Part shown: in pieces, positions 13,497 to 14,977 of the stretch
Position numbering within the stretch: position 1 is the stretch's first letter
How the letters are laid out: each line of letters opens with the position of its first letter
Assembly: GCA_028817255.1 (NCBI GenBank)
Contig: JAPPQA010000046.1
Coordinates: 1-14,977 of the forward strand
DNA: 14,977 nucleotides
Direction of reading: 5' to 3'
Origin: Gammaproteobacteria bacterium
GTDB lineage: Bacteria; Pseudomonadota; Gammaproteobacteria; Porifericomitales; Porifericomitaceae
Notes under the pieces: generated by a model
The model's database searches: none
Seen by the model: only the letters and a program-made list of their open reading frames with translations
What the model was told of the DNA's origin: nothing
Made by a program: the position numbers and the translations under genes

Positions 13497-14912
13497 ATGA
13501 ACGACAAGGACGATATGAGCGACCCGACGGCGCCGCCCTCCTCCGCGCGGACCCTGGCCGCGCTGTCGCCCCTGGACGGGCGCTACGCGGACAAGACCGC
13601 CGACATGCGCGAGCTGTTCAGCGAGTTCGCGCTGATCCGGCGGCGGGTGGAGATTGAGCTGCGCTGGCTGCGCGCCCTGGCCGCCGAGCCGGCAATCGGC
13701 GAACTCCCCCCCCTGAACGCGGATATGGAGCAATACCTGCAACAGGTGCTGCAGGATTTCTCGCTACAGGACGGGGCGCGGATCAAGGAGATCGAGCGCC
13801 GGACCCGGCACGACGTCAAGGCGGTGGAGTACTTTCTCAAGGAGGCATTCGCCGCCCATGCGAAGTTGCGCCAGTACGGCGAATTTCTGCACTTCGGCTG
13901 CACTTCGGAGGACATCAACAATCTGTGCCACGCCCTGCAGCTGCGCGAGGCCCGCGAGCGGCTGCTGTTGCCCGCGCTGACCGGCCTCGGCAAGACGCTG
14001 ACCGGGTTGGCCCGCACCCACGCCGACCGGCCCATGCTGGGCAGGACCCACGGTCAGCCCGCGTCTCCCACCACCCTGGGCAAAGAGTTCGCCGTCTATG
14101 TGCCGCGCCTGCGCCGCCAGCGGTTGCAACTGGCCGGGGTGCGCATCGCCGGCAAGATCAACGGCGCCGTAGGCAACTACAGCGCCCACCTGGCCGCCTA
14201 CCCGCAGGCGCCCTGGCCGGCGCTGGCCCGCTCGTTCGTAGAAGGGCTCGGCCTGCATTGGAACCCCTGCACCACGCAGATCGAGCCGCACGACTACATG
14301 GCCGAGTATTTCCACGCGGCGGCCCGCTGCAATGTCATTTTAATAGACTGCTGCCGGGACATCTGGGGCTACCTTGCCCTGGGATACCTGTGCCAGCAGT
14401 CGGCGCAGGAGGCAGTCGGCTCCTCCACCATGCCGCACAAGGTCAACCCCATGGATTTCGAGAACGCCGAAGGCAATCTGGGGCTGGCCAATGCCCTGCT
14501 TGGCCACCTGGCCGAGACGCTGCCGGTCTCGCGCTGGCAACGCGACCTGGCCGATTCGACGCGCCTGCGCAACGTTGGCGCCGCCCTCGCCCATGCGCTG
14601 CTGGCCTACCGGAACCTGCAAAGCGGCCTGGGATCGCTGGAGGCCGTGCCTGAGGCAATGACGGCCGACCTCGAAGGGGCCTGGCAAGTGCTGGCCGAGC
14701 CGGTACAGACCGTGATGCGGCGGCACGGCCTGGAGCGGCCTTACGAAAAACTTAAGGAGTTCTCCCGCGGGCGGCGGCTGGGACGGGAGGAGTTGCACGC
14801 CTTCATCCGCGCACTGAAGCTGCCGGAAGACGAAAAACGCAGGCTATTGGAGCTGACCCCGGAGCGCTACCTGGGCAATGCCCCTTCCCAGGCTCGCAAG
14901 ATCGCCCGCTGA
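13497..14912 (+). CDS. purB: Adenylosuccinate lyase
   Basis: PurB cleaves fumarate from SAICAR and from adenylosuccinate, acting in both IMP and AMP synthesis as a cytosolic homotetramer. The 471-residue protein matches the E. coli type: LSPLDGRYADK at the N-terminus, RTRHDVKAVEYFLKE, FGCTSEDINNL, the catalytic histidine H185 in RTHGQPASPTT, KINGAVGNYSAH, and the fumarase/aspartase-superfamily signature SSTMPHKVNP at 309-318 with its catalytic serine. ATG 13497 is preferred: AAAAGGGA lies about 8 nt before it. ATG 13515 is possible, and the frame is also open from 13431 inside pliI. The product is slightly longer than E. coli PurB because of an N-terminal Ser/Pro-rich leader. It follows pliI by 13 nt. 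Confidence 0.96.
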   Translation: MNDKDDMSDPTAPPSSARTLAALSPLDGRYADKTADMRELFSEFALIRRRVEIELRWLRALAAEPAIGELPPLNADMEQYLQQVLQDFSLQDGARIKEIERRTRHDVKAVEYFLKEAFAAHAKLRQYGEFLHFGCTSEDINNLCHALQLREARERLLLPALTGLGKTLTGLARTHADRPMLGRTHGQPASPTTLGKEFAVYVPRLRRQRLQLAGVRIAGKINGAVGNYSAHLAAYPQAPWPALARSFVEGLGLHWNPCTTQIEPHDYMAEYFHAAARCNVILIDCCRDIWGYLALGYLCQQSAQEAVGSSTMPHKVNPMDFENAEGNLGLANALLGHLAETLPVSRWQRDLADSTRLRNVGAALAHALLAYRNLQSGLGSLEAVPEAMTADLEGAWQVLAEPVQTVMRRHGLERPYEKLKEFSRGRRLGREELHAFIRALKLPEDEKRRLLELTPERYLGNAPSQARKIAR

Positions 14913-14913
14913 A

Positions 14914-14942
14914 AGCGAAGGCGACGGCAAAAACCCTTCGCT
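14914..14942 (+). terminator. Hairpin A after purB
   Basis: AGCGAAGG (14914-14921) pairs perfectly with CCTTCGCT (14935-14942) around a 13-nt loop, starting 2 nt after the purB stop. No T-run follows on the + strand, so termination would need Rho or another factor. Its right arm overlaps the left arm of the next hairpin, so both cannot form together. Confidence 0.4.
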
Positions 14943-14975
14943 CCCCGAGCAAGCCCCGTTACGCCAATCGAAGGG
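14934..14975 (-). terminator. Hairpin B at the right edge; terminator-like on the - strand
   Basis: CCCTTCG (14934-14940) pairs with CGAAGGG (14969-14975) over a 28-nt loop. Read on the - strand the stem is followed by TTTTT (14933-14929), so it could terminate a gene entering from the right. On the + strand only AA is visible before the window ends. Confidence 0.4.
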
Positions 14976-14977
14976 AA
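14951..14977 (-). repeat. Copy 2 of the repeat found at 211-234
   Basis: On the - strand this reads TTCCCTTCGATTG-G-CGTAACGG-GG-CTTG, matching the copy at 211-234 apart from a 1-nt and a 2-nt insertion. It forms one arm and most of the loop of hairpin B. The repeat may continue past the window edge. Confidence 0.45.

Noticed and set aside
1..14977. Avoidance of the NotI site as evidence of specificity
   Set aside because: I noticed no GCGGCCGC by eye, but only about one would be expected by chance in a window of this size and GC content, so absence says nothing about the enzyme's site.
1..14977. CRISPR array, insertion sequence or integrase
   Set aside because: No regularly spaced repeats, transposase or recombinase motifs were found anywhere in the window.

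Overview
The window looks like chromosomal DNA from a GC-rich gammaproteobacterium. The housekeeping genes fit that group: an RNase T homologue (a family found almost only in Gammaproteobacteria), an E. coli-type PurB, a dimeric-type PyrC, a Tas-type aldo-keto reductase and a PliI-type lysozyme inhibitor. No species can be named from sequence alone.

Layout, left to right. Positions 1-525 carry no convincing gene but hold hairpins and one copy of a short repeat that recurs in inverted orientation at the right edge. On the + strand follow an SDR/DoxX fusion oxidoreductase (526-1824), a DUF2269 membrane protein (1843-2331) and a class I aspartate-type aminotransferase (2474-3661). On the - strand lies a first restriction-modification operon: a type II endonuclease resembling the AccI group (6429-5359), overlapping by 8 nt a gamma-class N6-adenine methyltransferase (5366-3774). 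A tRNA-Asn(GTT) with its own promoter sits at 6731-6806, followed by ridA (6865-7251). On the - strand come pyrC (9070-8009) and rnt (8001-7297). On the + strand come a 1-Cys peroxiredoxin with an extended -10 promoter, and tas.

Immediately after tas lies a second restriction-modification system on the + strand: a beta-class (TSPPY) methyltransferase (10946-12082) and a NotI-family endonuclease (12090-12941) with the family's cysteine cluster and E-x-Q catalytic motif. A pliI-like periplasmic protein (12938-13483) overlaps its stop codon, and purB (13497-14912) follows.

Both restriction-modification blocks are visibly AT-richer than their neighbours, so the picture is a conserved backbone with two independently acquired type II systems placed at gene junctions. 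The NotI-like system is the strongest candidate for something new: a second enzyme of a rare, iron-binding endonuclease family whose specificity cannot be read from sequence. Other curiosities are a 13-bp tandem duplication that knocks the natural pyrC ATG out of frame, a GC-only palindrome in the leader of the first gene, and two mutually exclusive hairpins after purB.
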